In this document: in pieces, positions 7,897 to 18,778 of the stretch
Layout of the letters: each line of letters begins with the position of its first letter
Position numbering within the stretch: the stretch's first letter is position 1
Source: Ilumatobacter coccineus YM16-304
GTDB lineage: Bacteria; Actinomycetota; Acidimicrobiia; Acidimicrobiales; Ilumatobacteraceae
Direction: 5' to 3'
NCBI RefSeq assembly: GCF_000348785.1
Contig: NC_020520.1
Span: 744,001 to 808,000 of the forward strand
DNA length: 64,000 nt
Program-made: the position numbers and the translations under genes
The notes under the pieces: model-generated
Databases searched by the model: none
What the model was told of the DNA's origin: nothing
What the model saw: only the letters and a program-made list of their open reading frames with translations

Positions 7897-9126
7897 TCAG
7901 TTGCGCGGAACCTCGTTCCAGGGCACCGACTTGTCGACTCGCGGTTCGCCCGGCAGGCCGAGCACCTGCTCGCCGACGATGTTGCGCATGATCTCCGACG
8001 TGCCGCCTTCGATCGAGTTGGCACGTACACGCAGGAAGGCGTAGCGCAGGCCGTGCGCCGTGCCCGACACGTCGAGGTCTTCCGGGCGACGGAACGTGTA
8101 GTCGTAGTCGATGAGGGCATCGGCGCCGAGCAGGTTCATGCAGAACTCGTAGAGCCCCTTGTTGAGCTCGGAGTACGCCAGCTTGGCGATCGACATCTCG
8201 GGGCCGGGGTTGCCGGACTTGGCGTTCTGTGCGGCGCGCATGTTGGTGAGGCGGCCGACCTCGGCCTGGACCCACCACTTCATCAACGTGTCCTTGTCGG
8301 CAGCCGTCTGCTTCGACGCGTCCATGGCCTGCCACACCTCGACGGCGTCGTTGGCCGCGGCACCGCGACGCGGGGCTCCGCCGCCGCCACCACCGATTGC
8401 GTTGCGCTCGTTCATCAACGTCGTGAGGCTGGCACGCCAGCCCTCGCCGACGTCGCCGACGCGGTGAGCGTCGGGCACGCGGACGTCGGTCATGTAGACC
8501 TCGTTGAACTCGGCCTCGCCGGTGATCTGGCGCAACGGACGCACCTCGACCCCCTCCGCACGCATGTCGAGCGCGAAGTAGGTCATGCCCTTGTGCTTGG
8601 GTGCCTCGGGGTCGGTGCGGGTGACGAGCATGCCGAAGTCGGCGAGGTGGGCGAGGGTGTTCCACACCTTCTGCCCGTTGACGATCCACTCGTCGCCGTC
8701 ACGCTCGGCGCGCGTGCCGAGCCCGGCGAAGTCGGAACCGGCACCGGGCTCCGAGAACAGCTGGCACCACTTCTCTTCACCGGTGAACATCGGTCGCAGG
8801 AAACGCGCCTTCACCTCTGGCGACCCGTGCGTCGCGATGGTGGGACCGGCCAGTTCCATGAAGAACGTGCTCGGATCGGTCGGCTTGGCGCCGGCTGCCC
8901 GCAGGCGCTTGTCGACCAATCGGTTGAGCTCGGGACGCACGCCCAGGCCACCGTCACCTTCGGCGAAGTGGACCCACGCGAGTCCGGCATCGTACCGATG
9001 CCCGCGGAACTCGATGTTGTCGATCGTGGTCGGGTCGTGCGCGGCGAGCAGGGCGTCGATCGCTTCGTTCACACGGGTGGTCTCCGGATCGCTGGTGGTC
9101 GTCGGAGCGTCATCGAGAGCAGTCAT
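7897..9126 (-). CDS. Acyl-CoA dehydrogenase
   Basis: A 409-residue flavoprotein of the acyl-CoA dehydrogenase family, catalysing FAD-dependent alpha,beta-desaturation of an acyl-CoA. The LFSEPGAGSDFAGLGTRAE segment is the FAD/substrate signature, and the C-terminal SIEGGTSEIMRNIVGEQVLGLPGEPR segment is the second family signature. The C-terminal helical domain resembles actinobacterial FadE proteins for steroid or long branched acyl chains, in which the catalytic base is often not at the canonical Glu. The ATG at 9126 lies 6 nt after GAAACT on the minus strand; longer in-frame extensions run into the divergent gene's promoter. It diverges from an acyl-CoA thioesterase, which suggests one acyl-CoA unit. 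Chain specificity is unknown. Confidence 0.93.
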   Translation of the reverse strand: MTALDDAPTTTSDPETTRVNEAIDALLAAHDPTTIDNIEFRGHRYDAGLAWVHFAEGDGGLGVRPELNRLVDKRLRAAGAKPTDPSTFFMELAGPTIATHGSPEVKARFLRPMFTGEEKWCQLFSEPGAGSDFAGLGTRAERDGDEWIVNGQKVWNTLAHLADFGMLVTRTDPEAPKHKGMTYFALDMRAEGVEVRPLRQITGEAEFNEVYMTDVRVPDAHRVGDVGEGWRASLTTLMNERNAIGGGGGGAPRRGAAANDAVEVWQAMDASKQTAADKDTLMKWWVQAEVGRLTNMRAAQNAKSGNPGPEMSIAKLAYSELNKGLYEFCMNLLGADALIDYDYTFRRPEDLDVSGTAHGLRYAFLRVRANSIEGGTSEIMRNIVGEQVLGLPGEPRVDKSVPWNEVPRN

Positions 9127-9198
9127 CGCGAGAGTTTCGCAGACCACCGCAGAAATGTGTAGTTCGCTCGGGTTCGGTCGGAGCCGACCGGTCGTCGC

Positions 9199-9204
9199 TA
9201 CATT
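9199..9204 (+). promoter_or_regulatory. Predicted -10 hexamer TACATT of the thioesterase gene
   Basis: TACATT is followed by 9 nt and then the ATG at 9214, close to the leaderless spacing seen at other genes of the window. Confidence 0.4.
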
Positions 9205-9213
9205 CCGGAAGCC

Positions 9214-10038
9214 ATGGCACTCATCTCGACGAGCGAATTCCTGGGCATCACCGATGCCGACGACCACGGTGTCCGCCACATGGAGGTCGGCGATCGGGCC
9301 GTCGGCGGTGGGCGCGGGTCACTGTTCGGCGGGGTGGGGCTCGCCGCCGGAATCATCGGGCTCGAGGACACCGCCGCGCAGCCGGCGGTCTGGGCCACCG
9401 GTCAGTACGTGTCGACGGCGTTCCCGCCCGCCACGCTCGACCTCGAGGTGACCCTCTCCGCCGTCGGCCGCACCGTGACGCAGGGACGGGTGATCGGCTC
9501 GAACGACGGTTCCGAGATCATCTCCGTCCTCGGGGCCACCGGTGTGCGACCCGAGCCGGCACGAATGGTCGGCGAGTCGATGCCCGACGCGCCGCCGCCG
9601 GAGGACTGCATCGACAGCGAACGCCCTCACGAGGTCGACTCGATCCACGATCACATCGACGTGCGCATGGCTCGCGGCATGTTCGGCTTCAGCGGGGCCG
9701 GCGAACCGAGCGGTGACAACCGGACGGTGCTCTGGACTCGCTTCCGCGGGGTCCGTCTCGATGCGGCAGCACTCGCGGTGATGGCCGACTACAGCCCATC
9801 GGCGCTCGGCAACAGCCTGGGCCGCGTGACGTTCTTGTCGAGTCTCGACAACACGATCCGATTCGCCGAGATGCCGTCGGCAGACGAGGCCGACGACGAC
9901 TGGGTGCTGCTCGACAACCGCGTCGAATTCGTCGGCAACGGCTTCGGCCACAGCTCGTGCACGATGTGGAGCCGCAGCGGTCGCCTCCTCGCCGTCGCCA
10001 GCCAGTCGATGACCGTCATCGTCCCCGACGTCGTCTGA
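9214..10038 (+). CDS. Acyl-CoA thioesterase-like protein (double hotdog, TesB-like)
   Basis: A 274-residue protein with the layout of thioesterase-family double-hotdog proteins: a first hotdog with LFGGVGLAAGI and WATGQYVSTAFPPATLDLEV, and a second ending GFGHSSCTMWSRSGRLLAVASQS, where the final Ser/Gln-containing strand matches the TesB-type C-terminus. It would hydrolyse acyl-CoA to free acid and CoA. The catalytic Asp/Thr/Gln constellation of TesB is not fully recognisable, so a CoA-thioester binding or uncharacterised activity is possible. It is divergent from the acyl-CoA dehydrogenase with 87 bp between starts. A 37-bp palindrome begins 19 nt after its stop codon. Confidence 0.8.
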   Translation: MALISTSEFLGITDADDHGVRHMEVGDRAVGGGRGSLFGGVGLAAGIIGLEDTAAQPAVWATGQYVSTAFPPATLDLEVTLSAVGRTVTQGRVIGSNDGSEIISVLGATGVRPEPARMVGESMPDAPPPEDCIDSERPHEVDSIHDHIDVRMARGMFGFSGAGEPSGDNRTVLWTRFRGVRLDAAALAVMADYSPSALGNSLGRVTFLSSLDNTIRFAEMPSADEADDDWVLLDNRVEFVGNGFGHSSCTMWSRSGRLLAVASQSMTVIVPDVV

Positions 10039-10056
10039 CCGCACCTCCGACCGTCG

Positions 10057-10093
10057 ACCTGGTTATTTCCATCCGGGATGGAAATAACCAGGT
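10057..10093. repeat. Dispersed palindrome copy 1 (perfect 18-bp arms)
   Basis: ACCTGGTTATTTCCATCC, one G, then its exact reverse complement. It begins 19 nt after the thioesterase stop and ends 44 nt before the regulator start at 10138. Copies occur at 37001-37039 and 59811-59849. It has no T-tract, so it is not a classical intrinsic terminator, but the hairpin would be very stable. Terminator, REP-like element or regulator site are all possible. Confidence 0.9.
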
Positions 10094-10137
10094 GGTGACC
10101 TTCTGGTGGTCTTCGCGATCGTGGGAGAATCGAGCCG

Positions 10138-13100
10138 ATGGCGGTGGACGCGACGGGGAGCGGAGCCCGAAACGACGGCAGATCCGAACTGCCGCGCCCG
10201 CTGTTCGACGAGATCGGACGGGGTCGACTGGTCGAACGGCTCGCTCAGCGTTGGGACGTGCGCCTCACCATCGTCGAAGCCGCAGGGGGATTCGGGAAGT
10301 CGGTCGCCATCGCACAGGCGATCCGTGACAACGACGACGACCCGAGCGGGATCGACGTGTACGCGAGGTTTCGTTCGAGCCACGACTCGTCGTCGGTCGT
10401 GGCGTTCGCGATCGCCGACCACCTCGCCAGTCGAGCCGCGCTCGGCGACGCGAGCCCGTCGTCGGACGACGGCAGCGGACAGCGAGCTCGGCTGTCGCCG
10501 ACCGAGGCAGCGACGCTGGTTGCGACGTCGATCGCCGAGCAGTCACCGGTCGACGTGTGCGTGTGCCTCGACGACGTGCATCTCGCTGGTTCGATCGACG
10601 GCGCCGTCGACTTCGTAACGGTGCTGCTCGACGCGCTCCCGTCCAACGGCCACCTCGTGCTGTCGGGACGCGCGGTCGACCTGGTGAAGCGAGCGCGTCT
10701 GCGCGCCGCCGACGATCTGCTCGAGATCGGAGAAGACCACCTCGCATTCGACGACGCCGAGGTCACTGCGCTCGCAGATCGGCACGACGTGCCCGCCGAC
10801 GACCTCGCTCGAGCGGGCGGTTGGCCGGCCGTCACCAGGTTGGCGGTCAACCCGGGCTTCGATGCGTCGCGCGAGTTCCTGCTCGAAGAGCTCGTCGACG
10901 GGCTCTCCGTCGAGTATCGCCGAGCGATCTTCGTCGCCGTCGAATCCGGCCTCGCCACCCCCGACCTGCTCGCAGCCTGCGACATCGACGTCGACATGAG
11001 TGCGCTGATTCGAGCCGTGCCGCTCCTGGTCGACTACGACGGCGGACTCGGAGCGCACGATCTGTGGCACGAGGTCGCCGACCACCTCGTCGACGGTGTC
11101 GAGGCGCCACGCCTTGCGTCGCGGATCGTCGACACGATGGCTGAGGCAGACCGGCTCACCGACGCCATCGGTGTCGCGATGCGACACGGTCTCGTCGACG
11201 ACGCGCTGGCCAACATCATGCGCTCCTTCGAGCACGGCGACGATCTGGTGACCGCCGACATGGTCGACCGGTGGGTCGACGAGCTGGGCGACCGGTTGGA
11301 TGGACGTCCAGAGGCCCATTTCCTCGCCGGGTTCCAGCGGCGGCTCGCGGGCGACGTCGCCGAGGGCGCAGCGTTGCTCGCGCGTGCCGCCGAGGGGTTC
11401 GAAGCGCGCGGCGACATCGAAGCCGAGACCACGACCGTCAAGGAACTCGCGATGAGCTCGTGGCTCCTCGGGGACTCCTCGGTGTGGCGCGAGGCTTCCG
11501 AACGATCGCAGCGGCTGGTCGATGCCGGATCGGAGCGCATGCGCCGCTCGGTGCTGGGCGGCCGAGCCGCAGCACTCGACCTCCGCGGCGACCTCGACGC
11601 CCTGATGGAGCTCTATCGGGGTGTCGACGAGTTCAACGAACTCGGGCTCCGCCACGCTGCCACCATCGCCGTCCTCGCCGGCGACGTGCCGCAGGCCATC
11701 GAATGGGCCGACCGACTCGTCGCCGAGTTTCCCAAGCCGCTCGTCTTCGGTCAACGCGACGCGACGATGTGGCAGGTCGGTCGGCCCGACATCGAACGGC
11801 TGGTGCGGCAGCGTCGAGGTGTCGAACTCGGCAACGCGCGCAATCAGTTTCTCAGCCACGTGTTCACGTCGATGATGGGCGCGTGCATCGGTCGCGTGCC
11901 CGATGTCGGGGCGGTCGACGCGCTGGCGTGGAGTCGAAGTCGTGAGCGCACGTTCGTGGCGCTCGTGCACGCCGCTCACGACCTTCTCACCCGCACCGAA
12001 GCCGAGGCGCGCGCTGCGTTCGTTGAGCGGCTCGACGAGATCGGTCACGATGACCCGCTGCTGCGCGGTGAGCTGCGACGGTTCCTGCCGTACGCCTACA
12101 TCCTGTCGGCGCCCGACCGTGACTGGCTCGACGAGTCCGAGCTCAGCCCGCTGCACCGTGACCTGCGCGACCTCGCGCAGACCTTCGTCGCCGCTCGTGC
12201 CGACCCGGGTGCCCCCATCGGTCGTCTTCCGTCGCACCAGGCGATCGTGGCCTGGTTGCCATTGCCCTGGTCGATCGAGCTCGCCGTGCTGCTGGCCGAA
12301 TCCGGTGACGAGCGCGGTCTGGAGCTCGCCGCCGCGCTGTCGGGCTGGATCGGTGCTGCGGCGCATCGTGAGTTGCGTCGCGTCCGCGAGCGGGTGCCGG
12401 AGTTGACCCGAGCTGCCGACTCGATTCTGTCGGTGGTGCCTGGTCCGCCCGTCGAGGTGACCGAGGTGCGGGTCTGTGGGCCCGAGACCATGCTGTCGCA
12501 CGGTGGTGTCTCGCACGCGGTGTCTCGACGACGCGTGCGCCAAGCGCTGCAGCTCCTCGCGCTTCGTCCGGCCTGGAGTCGGGCGGCGATCGGGCACGCG
12601 CTCTGGCCCGATCTCGACGAGGCCAAGGCCGCGGCCAACCTCCGCTCGACGCTCCGGCATCTGCGCCTCGCGCTCGAACCGAGTCGCGAGCCGGGGGAGG
12701 CCGATTTCCACCTCCGCCACCGCCACGGCCGTCTCACCCTGCACCGCAGTGACTGGCTCGACGTCGACGTGTGGCAGCTCGACGACCTGCTCGCCGATGG
12801 AAAGCGAGCGGAGTCAGCCGGTCGGGTCGCCGCGGCGATCGAGTGCCGGACCGACGCATTGGCGATGTGGTCGCGCGATGCGTTGTCGGAGGTGCGCGAG
12901 ATTCCCGAGGTCGATGGTGTCGTCGCCGACCTGGAGCACCGAGTACTCGCGGCGGGGAGCTGGGCGGGCGAACGGCAGCTGTCGCTCGGTGATCATGCCG
13001 CAGCGCTCGCCACCGCCGACCGTCTGCTCGAGATCGATTCGCTGTCGGAGCGGGCGCACGACATTCGAGTCGGGGCGCATCTGGCCGCGGGAGACCTCGA

Positions 13101-13248
13101 TGCCGCGGCGAGTTCGGTTCACGAGTTGGTCGAGGCCGCCGAGACGCTGGGCGTGGCACCGTCGTCGGGGAGCGAGATGCTGATCCGACGATACGAACGC
13201 CGTTCGGGCCGGCCGGCGCACCGGTCGCGTGGATCCACCGCCGGATAG
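10138..13248 (+). CDS. Large ATPase transcriptional regulator with C-terminal BTAD (SARP-type) domain
   Basis: A 1,036-residue MalT/STAND-like regulator. The N-terminus has a P-loop ATPase: Walker A EAAGGFGKS near residues 47-55 and Walker B VCVCLDDVHLA near 140-150. A long helical repeat middle (about 370-770) is likely TPR-like. The C-terminus carries an OmpR-type winged helix (RRRVRQALQLLALRPAW and LRSTLRHLRLALEP, about 790-850) followed by a bacterial transcriptional activator domain (BTAD, about 875-1010). Actinobacterial SARPs usually carry the winged helix and BTAD at the N-terminus; here the order is inverted. The target genes are unknown. It begins 44 nt after the palindrome at 10057-10093 and has no obvious RBS. 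Confidence 0.88.
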   Translation: MAVDATGSGARNDGRSELPRPLFDEIGRGRLVERLAQRWDVRLTIVEAAGGFGKSVAIAQAIRDNDDDPSGIDVYARFRSSHDSSSVVAFAIADHLASRAALGDASPSSDDGSGQRARLSPTEAATLVATSIAEQSPVDVCVCLDDVHLAGSIDGAVDFVTVLLDALPSNGHLVLSGRAVDLVKRARLRAADDLLEIGEDHLAFDDAEVTALADRHDVPADDLARAGGWPAVTRLAVNPGFDASREFLLEELVDGLSVEYRRAIFVAVESGLATPDLLAACDIDVDMSALIRAVPLLVDYDGGLGAHDLWHEVADHLVDGVEAPRLASRIVDTMAEADRLTDAIGVAMRHGLVDDALANIMRSFEHGDDLVTADMVDRWVDELGDRLDGRPEAHFLAGFQRRLAGDVAEGAALLARAAEGFEARGDIEAETTTVKELAMSSWLLGDSSVWREASERSQRLVDAGSERMRRSVLGGRAAALDLRGDLDALMELYRGVDEFNELGLRHAATIAVLAGDVPQAIEWADRLVAEFPKPLVFGQRDATMWQVGRPDIERLVRQRRGVELGNARNQFLSHVFTSMMGACIGRVPDVGAVDALAWSRSRERTFVALVHAAHDLLTRTEAEARAAFVERLDEIGHDDPLLRGELRRFLPYAYILSAPDRDWLDESELSPLHRDLRDLAQTFVAARADPGAPIGRLPSHQAIVAWLPLPWSIELAVLLAESGDERGLELAAALSGWIGAAAHRELRRVRERVPELTRAADSILSVVPGPPVEVTEVRVCGPETMLSHGGVSHAVSRRRVRQALQLLALRPAWSRAAIGHALWPDLDEAKAAANLRSTLRHLRLALEPSREPGEADFHLRHRHGRLTLHRSDWLDVDVWQLDDLLADGKRAESAGRVAAAIECRTDALAMWSRDALSEVREIPEVDGVVADLEHRVLAAGSWAGERQLSLGDHAAALATADRLLEIDSLSERAHDIRVGAHLAAGDLDAAASSVHELVEAAETLGVAPSSGSEMLIRRYERRSGRPAHRSRGSTAG

Positions 13249-13305
13249 TCGTCCCGGATCGTCGTCACAGTCGGGTCGGCGTTGCGGTGGTCGATCGGTC
13301 GATTG

Positions 13306-13341
13306 CCGGTGAGCGACGCAGGCGGATACGTCGCTCACCGG
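13306..13341. terminator. Hairpin between convergent regulator and Ser-Pro repeat gene
   Basis: CCGGTGAGCGACG and CGTCGCTCACCGG are perfect 13-bp arms around a 10-nt loop. It lies between two convergent stop codons and has no T-tract on either side. A bidirectional terminator is the simplest reading. Confidence 0.65.
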
Positions 13342-13355
13342 CGGTGCTCGAAACG

Positions 13356-15558
<2,203 letters not shown>

Positions 15559-15570
15559 CCGGCGTCGTCG

Positions 15571-16239
15571 TCAGGCGCGCAGCCGGTACCCCGCGCCGCG
15601 AACCGTCTCGATCGTGTCGTCGGTGAGCTTGTTGCGCAGGTAGCGCACGTACACGTCGACCACGTTCGAGTTCGGATCGAAGTCGTAGCCCCACGCGCTC
15701 GACAGCAGCTCCATGCGCGAAAGCACGCGACCGGGGTTGCGCATGAACGTCTCCATCAACGAGAACTCGCGGGCGGTCAACTCGACCACCCGATCACCGC
15801 TGGAAACCGTCCGTGCTCGCAGGTCGAGGCGCACATCGCCGACCGTCAGCACACTGGGCGCACCCGCGTCGTCGGTCGAGTCGTCTCGGAGACGAAGTCG
15901 GATGCGAGCGAGTAGTTCCTCGAAGCGGAACGGTTTGGCGACGTGGTCGTCGGCCCCGCCCTCGAGCGCGCCGACGGTGTCGTCGACGCCCGAACGAGCG
16001 GTCAGCACGATGATCGGCATCCGCTCACCACGGCCGCGAACCTGCCGCAACACTTCGTGCCCGTCCGCTCCCGGGAGGCCGAGGTCGAGGATCAGCAGGT
16101 CGAAGGTGTCGTCGCGAGCGAGCGCGATCGCATCGGTTCCGGTACCGACCGCGATGGTGGTGTAGCCGTTCGCCTTCAACCCCTTTTCGAGGAAGCTGAC
16201 GATTCGCTCTTCGTCTTCGGCGATCAGGATGCGGGTCAT
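15571..16239 (-). CDS. OmpR/PhoB-family response regulator
   Basis: A 222-residue two-domain response regulator. The receiver (1-120) has the acidic pair EDEE, the phospho-acceptor Asp in LLILDLGLPG (about residue 51), the Thr in VLTARS and the Lys in VAKPFRFEE. The C-terminal winged helix (about 130-222) includes TAREFSLMETFMRNPGRVLSR and VVDVYVRYLRNKL. It is 58 bp downstream of its probable partner histidine kinase and directly upstream of the phosphotransferase gene. The ATG at 16239 gives a standard length. It resembles MprA/TcrA-type regulators of actinobacteria; the signal is not known. Confidence 0.95.
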   Translation of the reverse strand: MTRILIAEDEERIVSFLEKGLKANGYTTIAVGTGTDAIALARDDTFDLLILDLGLPGADGHEVLRQVRGRGERMPIIVLTARSGVDDTVGALEGGADDHVAKPFRFEELLARIRLRLRDDSTDDAGAPSVLTVGDVRLDLRARTVSSGDRVVELTAREFSLMETFMRNPGRVLSRMELLSSAWGYDFDPNSNVVDVYVRYLRNKLTDDTIETVRGAGYRLRA

Positions 16240-16297
16240 GGTGGATCTCGGTGCGTCGCTGCTGGGTCGGTGGAGCGGTTGATGGCTGGTCGAGCGG

Positions 16298-17743
16298 TCA
16301 GTGGCTGGAGGGGCGGACGGAGGCGGGAAACTCGATCGTGAAGGTGGCCCCTTCTCCAGCGGTCGAGTCGACCGACACTCTGCCACCGTGAGCGACCGCG
16401 ATGGCGTCGACGATCGACAATCCGAGTCCGATGCCGCCGTCGCTGCGACTCGTGGCGCTCCGGATGTGACGCTCGAAGAGCGCGTCGACGATCGCCGGGT
16501 CGACGCCGGTTCCCGAATCTGCGACCCACAGGCGGAAACCGTCACGACCGTCACGGCCGTCGCTGGCGTCGGCCTGGTGCAGTTCGGCGATGCCGATGCC
16601 GATGCGGCTTCCGTCCTCGCTGTGGCGAACGGCGTTCTGAGCGAGGTTGAGCACCGCTTGGACGATCCGCTGTTCGTCGAGCATCGCAGAGGAGTGCACG
16701 CGTGATTCGACGACCCACTCGCGGTATCCGAGCCCGGGAACCTTCGCCGTGATCGAGTCGAGCAGGTCGTCGAGGTCGGTGTCGGCGAGCCGGAGGAAAT
16801 CGGGTCGTTCGGCTTGCGCGAGCACGAGCAGGTCGTCGACGTATCGGTTCATCCGGCGGAGTTCGTCGGTGAGCACCGCCGTGGTCTCGGCCCGCTCCAC
16901 CGGGTCGTCGCCGAGCACGTCGAGGTGCCCTTGGATGATCGTGATCGGCGTTCGCAACTCGTGAGCGACGTCGTCGAGGAACGACCGTTGCGCGGCGAAG
17001 CCCGCATCGAGTCGAGCCATCATGGCGTTGAACGTGTTGCTCAACTCGGCGATCTCGTCGCTGCCCTCCACCGGGATCCGTGCGGACAGGTCGGCCTCGG
17101 TGATCGACGTCGTCACGGCGGTGAGTTCGCGAATCGGTCGGACGACGCGTGCGGCGATCGTCAGTGCGATCAGCGCCGAGGCGAGCAGCACGAGTGCGCC
17201 GACCAGCGCGAGTACCCGGAACACGTCGTCGAGATCGGCGCGAGCATCGCGAGTGAACGTCGCCGCGACGAACGTGCCACTGTCGTTCGACAACTCGACC
17301 GGCACGATCAGCAGACGTACCGGGCCGGCCGCGCTGTCGACCGTCTGGAAGGTCGAGGTCTCGACCGCTGCCCACTCCTCGACGAGATCGGTGTCGGCCG
17401 AGAGGTCGAGCGGTGCATCGAAGCTCAGCAGGTACGGGTCGCCGTCGACGAGGGTGTAGAACGCGCCGTCGTCGTCGGGAAGCACGCGCCGGAGATGGAT
17501 GTCGAACAACGATGCGGCGTCGGCGAAGCCGGCACCGGTGTCGGGATTTCCCTCGGCGATGATCACCTCGAGCTGAGCGACCTCGTCGGCCAGTCGAGTG
17601 TCGATGTCGTGATCGAGTCTCGACACGAGCGCGACGCGGGCAACGAGCAGCGTGATGATCAACGCCACGGCGATCAGCGCGACGTAGCCGACGACGATGC
17701 GGTTTCGGATCGACCCGAGACCTGCGCGCCACGTCGTGCTCAT
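16298..17743 (-). CDS. Sensor histidine kinase
   Basis: A 481-residue membrane kinase and first gene of the operon. The order is a first membrane helix (about 15-37), a periplasmic region (about 38-190), a second helix (about 195-218), HAMP (about 219-272), a HisKA domain with the H-box DVAHELRTP near 290, and an HATPase with N-box AVLNLAQNAVRH, G1 box VADSGTGVDP and G2 box GIGLGLSIVD. All catalytic boxes are intact. The ATG at 17743 is 7 nt after CAGACT, an approximate leaderless promoter match. It divergently neighbours a TIM-barrel hydrolase gene with only 46 bp between starts. The ligand sensed by the roughly 150-residue extracytoplasmic part is unknown. Confidence 0.95.
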   Translation of the reverse strand: MSTTWRAGLGSIRNRIVVGYVALIAVALIITLLVARVALVSRLDHDIDTRLADEVAQLEVIIAEGNPDTGAGFADAASLFDIHLRRVLPDDDGAFYTLVDGDPYLLSFDAPLDLSADTDLVEEWAAVETSTFQTVDSAAGPVRLLIVPVELSNDSGTFVAATFTRDARADLDDVFRVLALVGALVLLASALIALTIAARVVRPIRELTAVTTSITEADLSARIPVEGSDEIAELSNTFNAMMARLDAGFAAQRSFLDDVAHELRTPITIIQGHLDVLGDDPVERAETTAVLTDELRRMNRYVDDLLVLAQAERPDFLRLADTDLDDLLDSITAKVPGLGYREWVVESRVHSSAMLDEQRIVQAVLNLAQNAVRHSEDGSRIGIGIAELHQADASDGRDGRDGFRLWVADSGTGVDPAIVDALFERHIRSATSRSDGGIGLGLSIVDAIAVAHGGRVSVDSTAGEGATFTIEFPASVRPSSH

Positions 17744-17789
17744 CGGGTCCAGTCTGCACCGCGGTCGAACGGCGTGCGACACTTCCGAC

Positions 17790-18659
17790 GTGAGCGAGTT
17801 TCCGGACGACCCGCAGGCGATCGACCTGATGATCGCATTTCCGTTCAAGAAGGCCGACGTCTACGCGTTCCTGCGAGAGCAGGCCAACGACGCCGAGTCG
17901 AAGGCGGGGGCGGGTGACCTGGCGATGCCGGCCGGGTACATGTTCAACGACGTCGGCGACGATGCCGACCCCGACGAGGACGTGATCGAGACGTGCATCG
18001 CCGCGATGGACGCCGTCGGCGTGGCCGCCGGATTGTTCAACCTGAACGACCAGTCGATCGAAGCGGCGCGTCGCCATCCGGGCCGAGTGCACTTCTCGCT
18101 CGAGATCGACCCGAACGACGTGATGGGAGCGGTGCGTCAGATCCGCGAGGCCCATGCCGAACACGGGATCAAGGCGGTCACCACCTTTCCGGCCGGTTGC
18201 CAGCCGCAGGTGCCGATCAGCGACGCGAAGTACTACCCGGTGTACGCGACGTGCGTCGACCTCGACATTCCGATCTGTCCGACAGTGGGCGTTCCCGGAC
18301 CGCGGGTGCCGATGGCGTGCCAGACCGTCGACCACGTCGACCGAGTGTGTTTTGACTTCCCCGATCTGAAGATCGTGATGCGCCACGGGTGCGAACCCGA
18401 CGAGGAGTTGGCCGTGAAGCTCATGCTGAAGTGGCCGGGACTGCACTACATGACGTCGGCGTTCGCGCCGAAGTACTACCCGAAGGCCATCGTCGACTTC
18501 GCCAACACCCGCGGGACCGACAAGGTCATGTACGCCGGCTACTACCCGATGGGCCTGTCGCTCGACCGCATCTTCGAGCAGCTTCCGGACGTGCCGTTCC
18601 GCGAGAAGGTGTGGGCACCCTTCCTCCGCGACAACGCCAAGCGCGTCTTCGATCTCTGA
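17790..18659 (+). CDS. Amidohydrolase-2-type TIM-barrel hydrolase
   Basis: A 289-residue protein of the amidohydrolase_2 (PF04909) type, which includes metal-dependent decarboxylases and lactonases. Visible family segments are VHFSLEIDPND, IKAVTTFPAGC, DFPDLKIVMRHGCEP and RGTDKVMYAGYYPMG, the last replacing the usual metal-Asp-containing GSDxP. No N-terminal HxH motif is seen: the protein opens directly with AIDLMIAFPF. It may therefore be an atypical or metal-free member. I use the GTG at 17790, 6 nt after GACACT, because an upstream in-frame start overlaps the histidine kinase gene. An inverted repeat starts 7 nt after the stop. Confidence 0.75.
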   Translation: MSEFPDDPQAIDLMIAFPFKKADVYAFLREQANDAESKAGAGDLAMPAGYMFNDVGDDADPDEDVIETCIAAMDAVGVAAGLFNLNDQSIEAARRHPGRVHFSLEIDPNDVMGAVRQIREAHAEHGIKAVTTFPAGCQPQVPISDAKYYPVYATCVDLDIPICPTVGVPGPRVPMACQTVDHVDRVCFDFPDLKIVMRHGCEPDEELAVKLMLKWPGLHYMTSAFAPKYYPKAIVDFANTRGTDKVMYAGYYPMGLSLDRIFEQLPDVPFREKVWAPFLRDNAKRVFDL

Positions 18660-18665
18660 GCCGCA

Positions 18666-18698
18666 CCCGTCAAACGGTGTCAGACACGGATTGACGGG
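18666..18698. repeat. Imperfect palindrome with GTGTCAGACAC centre
   Basis: CCCGTCAAACGGTGTC, one A, then GACACGGATTGACGGG; the arms match at 14 of 16 positions. It directly follows the TIM-barrel hydrolase stop and precedes the YczE-like gene. It may be the hydrolase terminator. The GTGTCAGACAC centre resembles REP-type palindromes of other bacteria, but I see no second copy here. Confidence 0.6.
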
Positions 18699-18767
18699 GA
18701 TTGCGCGCCGCCATACGGGTGGCGAATGACACGTGGACGCGACCTGTGTCGCGGCCTGAGGTGTGCC

Positions 18768-18773
18768 GATACT
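18768..18773 (+). promoter_or_regulatory. Predicted -10 hexamer GATACT of the YczE-like gene
   Basis: GATACT is followed by 5 nt and the GTG at 18779. It matches TATACT at five of six positions and favours this GTG over the farther upstream TTG. Confidence 0.4.
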
Positions 18774-18778
18774 GGACT

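Noticed and set aside
10057-10093. The palindrome as an att site or transposon end
   Set aside because: No integrase, transposase or target-site duplication is nearby, and all copies are single palindromes rather than paired ends.
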